From assembly GCA_029563075.1 (NCBI GenBank), contig JAKQTN010000025.1:62001-126000 (forward strand): a stretch of 64,000 nucleotides of DNA, in the 5' to 3' direction. Source of the stretch: Pseudomonadota bacterium (GTDB lineage: Bacteria > Pseudomonadota > Gammaproteobacteria > Burkholderiales > Methylophilaceae). Positions 63,388 through 64,000 of the stretch are shown here, in pieces (within the stretch, counting starts at the first letter, position 1; the number at the start of each line of letters is the position of its first letter). The position numbers were made by a program, and so were the translations under genes. The notes beneath the pieces were generated by a model that saw only the letters and a program-made list of their open reading frames with translations, was not told the origin of the DNA and ran no database searches.

Positions 63388-64000
63388 TTATGACATCACT
63401 ACTTGTGTATTTTTTAGCATTCCCATGTCGTTTTTGTTTGGACGAATAGTCGCCATCAGGTCTTCGGCCAGTCGTGCAATCTCAGCCTCTTCGTCGGCAG
63501 GTACCAGTAAAATTGGTTTGGAAGATGGTGCGTTCAATCTTGTTAGGTGTGCCTGATTCGCCACCTTATTCAGGCCGAATCCAAGAAACCCCATCTGCTC
63601 GCAAATCAGCGCGCGTACTTGAGCCGAGTGCTCGCCGATGCCGCCGGTAAACACCAAGCCATCGATGCCGCCGGACTTGGCAGCGTAGCTGCCAATTGCA
63701 CCACACACCTGGCGCGCGAAATATTCCACCGCAAACCGGGCGCTTCTGCTGCTGCTTTTCACCAGCGCGGACATTTCGCTATCTTCGCCATCTGACAGCG
63801 CTAGCAAGCCCATCTGCTCATAAACCAGCATGGATAGCTCAGCATTGTCATAGCGTTTGGCGAGTTCCAGCATCACGCCGGGATCGAGGTCGCCGCTGCG
63901 GGTTGCCATGGGAATGCCGCCAGCTGGCGTATAGCCCATGCTGGTGTCTACCGAGCGCAGGTTTTCCAGCAAACAGAGACTGGCACCATTGCCAAGGTGC
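63388..64000 (-). CDS. ackA: Acetate kinase, N-terminal part beyond window
   Basis: Forms ATP and acetate from acetyl phosphate, a way of gaining energy without respiration. The visible last 203 residues begin HLGNGASLCLLENLRSVDTSMGYTPAGG, in outline the ASKHA phosphate-binding region, then RSGDLDPGVML, GGIDGLVFTGGIGEHSAQVR and PADEEAEIARL near the end. The gene continues over the right edge, so promoter and start are not seen. It leads the minus-strand operon ackA-cfa-CBS-BCAM0308-orf52-adh. Confidence 0.93.
   Translation of the reverse strand, partial: HLGNGASLCLLENLRSVDTSMGYTPAGGIPMATRSGDLDPGVMLELAKRYDNAELSMLVYEQMGLLALSDGEDSEMSALVKSSSRSARFAVEYFARQVCGAIGSYAAKSGGIDGLVFTGGIGEHSAQVRALICEQMGFLGFGLNKVANQAHLTRLNAPSSKPILLVPADEEAEIARLAEDLMATIRPNKNDMGMLKNTQVVMS

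Noticed and set aside
1-64000. tRNA, rRNA, CRISPR, insertion sequence or prophage
   Set aside because: No cloverleaf-like, repeat-spacer, transposase or phage gene pattern was recognised; a covariance-model search would be needed to exclude small RNAs.

Overview
The window looks like chromosomal DNA of a betaproteobacterium, most probably a methylotroph of the family Methylophilaceae (Methylotenera-like). This rests on the moderate GC content, the betaproteobacterial cco/fnr/hemN arrangement and the general protein character; no 16S rRNA or methanol-oxidation operon lies in the window to prove it. I found no tRNA, rRNA, insertion sequence, prophage or CRISPR array. No stretch over 300 bases lacks a gene.

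Layout. 1-8.8 kb: glucose-6-phosphate isomerase (cut by the left edge), then glycogen and alpha-glucan genes: branching enzyme, ADP-glucose pyrophosphorylase, a GH57 amylase, 4-alpha-glucanotransferase and a ROK glucokinase. 8.9-19.9 kb: the classic queG/tsaE-amiC-mutL-miaA neighbourhood, broken up by opposite-strand insertions (an SDR, and a K+ channel with a small membrane partner), plus an orphan AMIN-domain paralogue of AmiC. 19.9-28.8 kb: housekeeping and surface genes (dapC, an EamA exporter, pilU, a GT41 glycosyltransferase, split mnmD/mnmC, a quinoprotein-like lipoprotein). 29-46 kb: a microaerobic respiration block with the complete cbb3 oxidase set (ccoI, S, N, O, Q, P, G, H), a UbiH/UbiM hydroxylase, a Ca2+ antiporter and Ca2+ ATPase pair, fnr, hemN, a SafE-like protein and ompW. 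46.5-55.5 kb: envelope and lipid genes (YbhP-ClsB, AI-2E-type permease, NnrD, beta-CASP hydrolase, MFS, MepK-like and L,D-transpeptidase). 55.6-64 kb: a stress and low-energy cluster (DUF2934, Hsp20, PolX, odd cytochrome c, HPF, DksA-like, then on the other strand ackA, CFA synthase, CBS, BCAM0308-family, a 52-aa membrane protein, Zn-alcohol dehydrogenase). It resembles the low-oxygen-activated (lxa) locus of Burkholderia cenocepacia.

How it fits together. Oxygen limitation is the main theme. The Fnr protein has all four cluster cysteines, and three identical FNR boxes (TTGATTTGTATCAA) precede ccoN, hemN and ompW. A separate 10-base element, GCACTAATTT, recurs four times in gene-upstream DNA: before ccoI, twice before the DUF2934 gene, and before the small cytochrome c gene. 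It may link the cbb3 block with the lxa-like cluster. It is the least explained signal I found.
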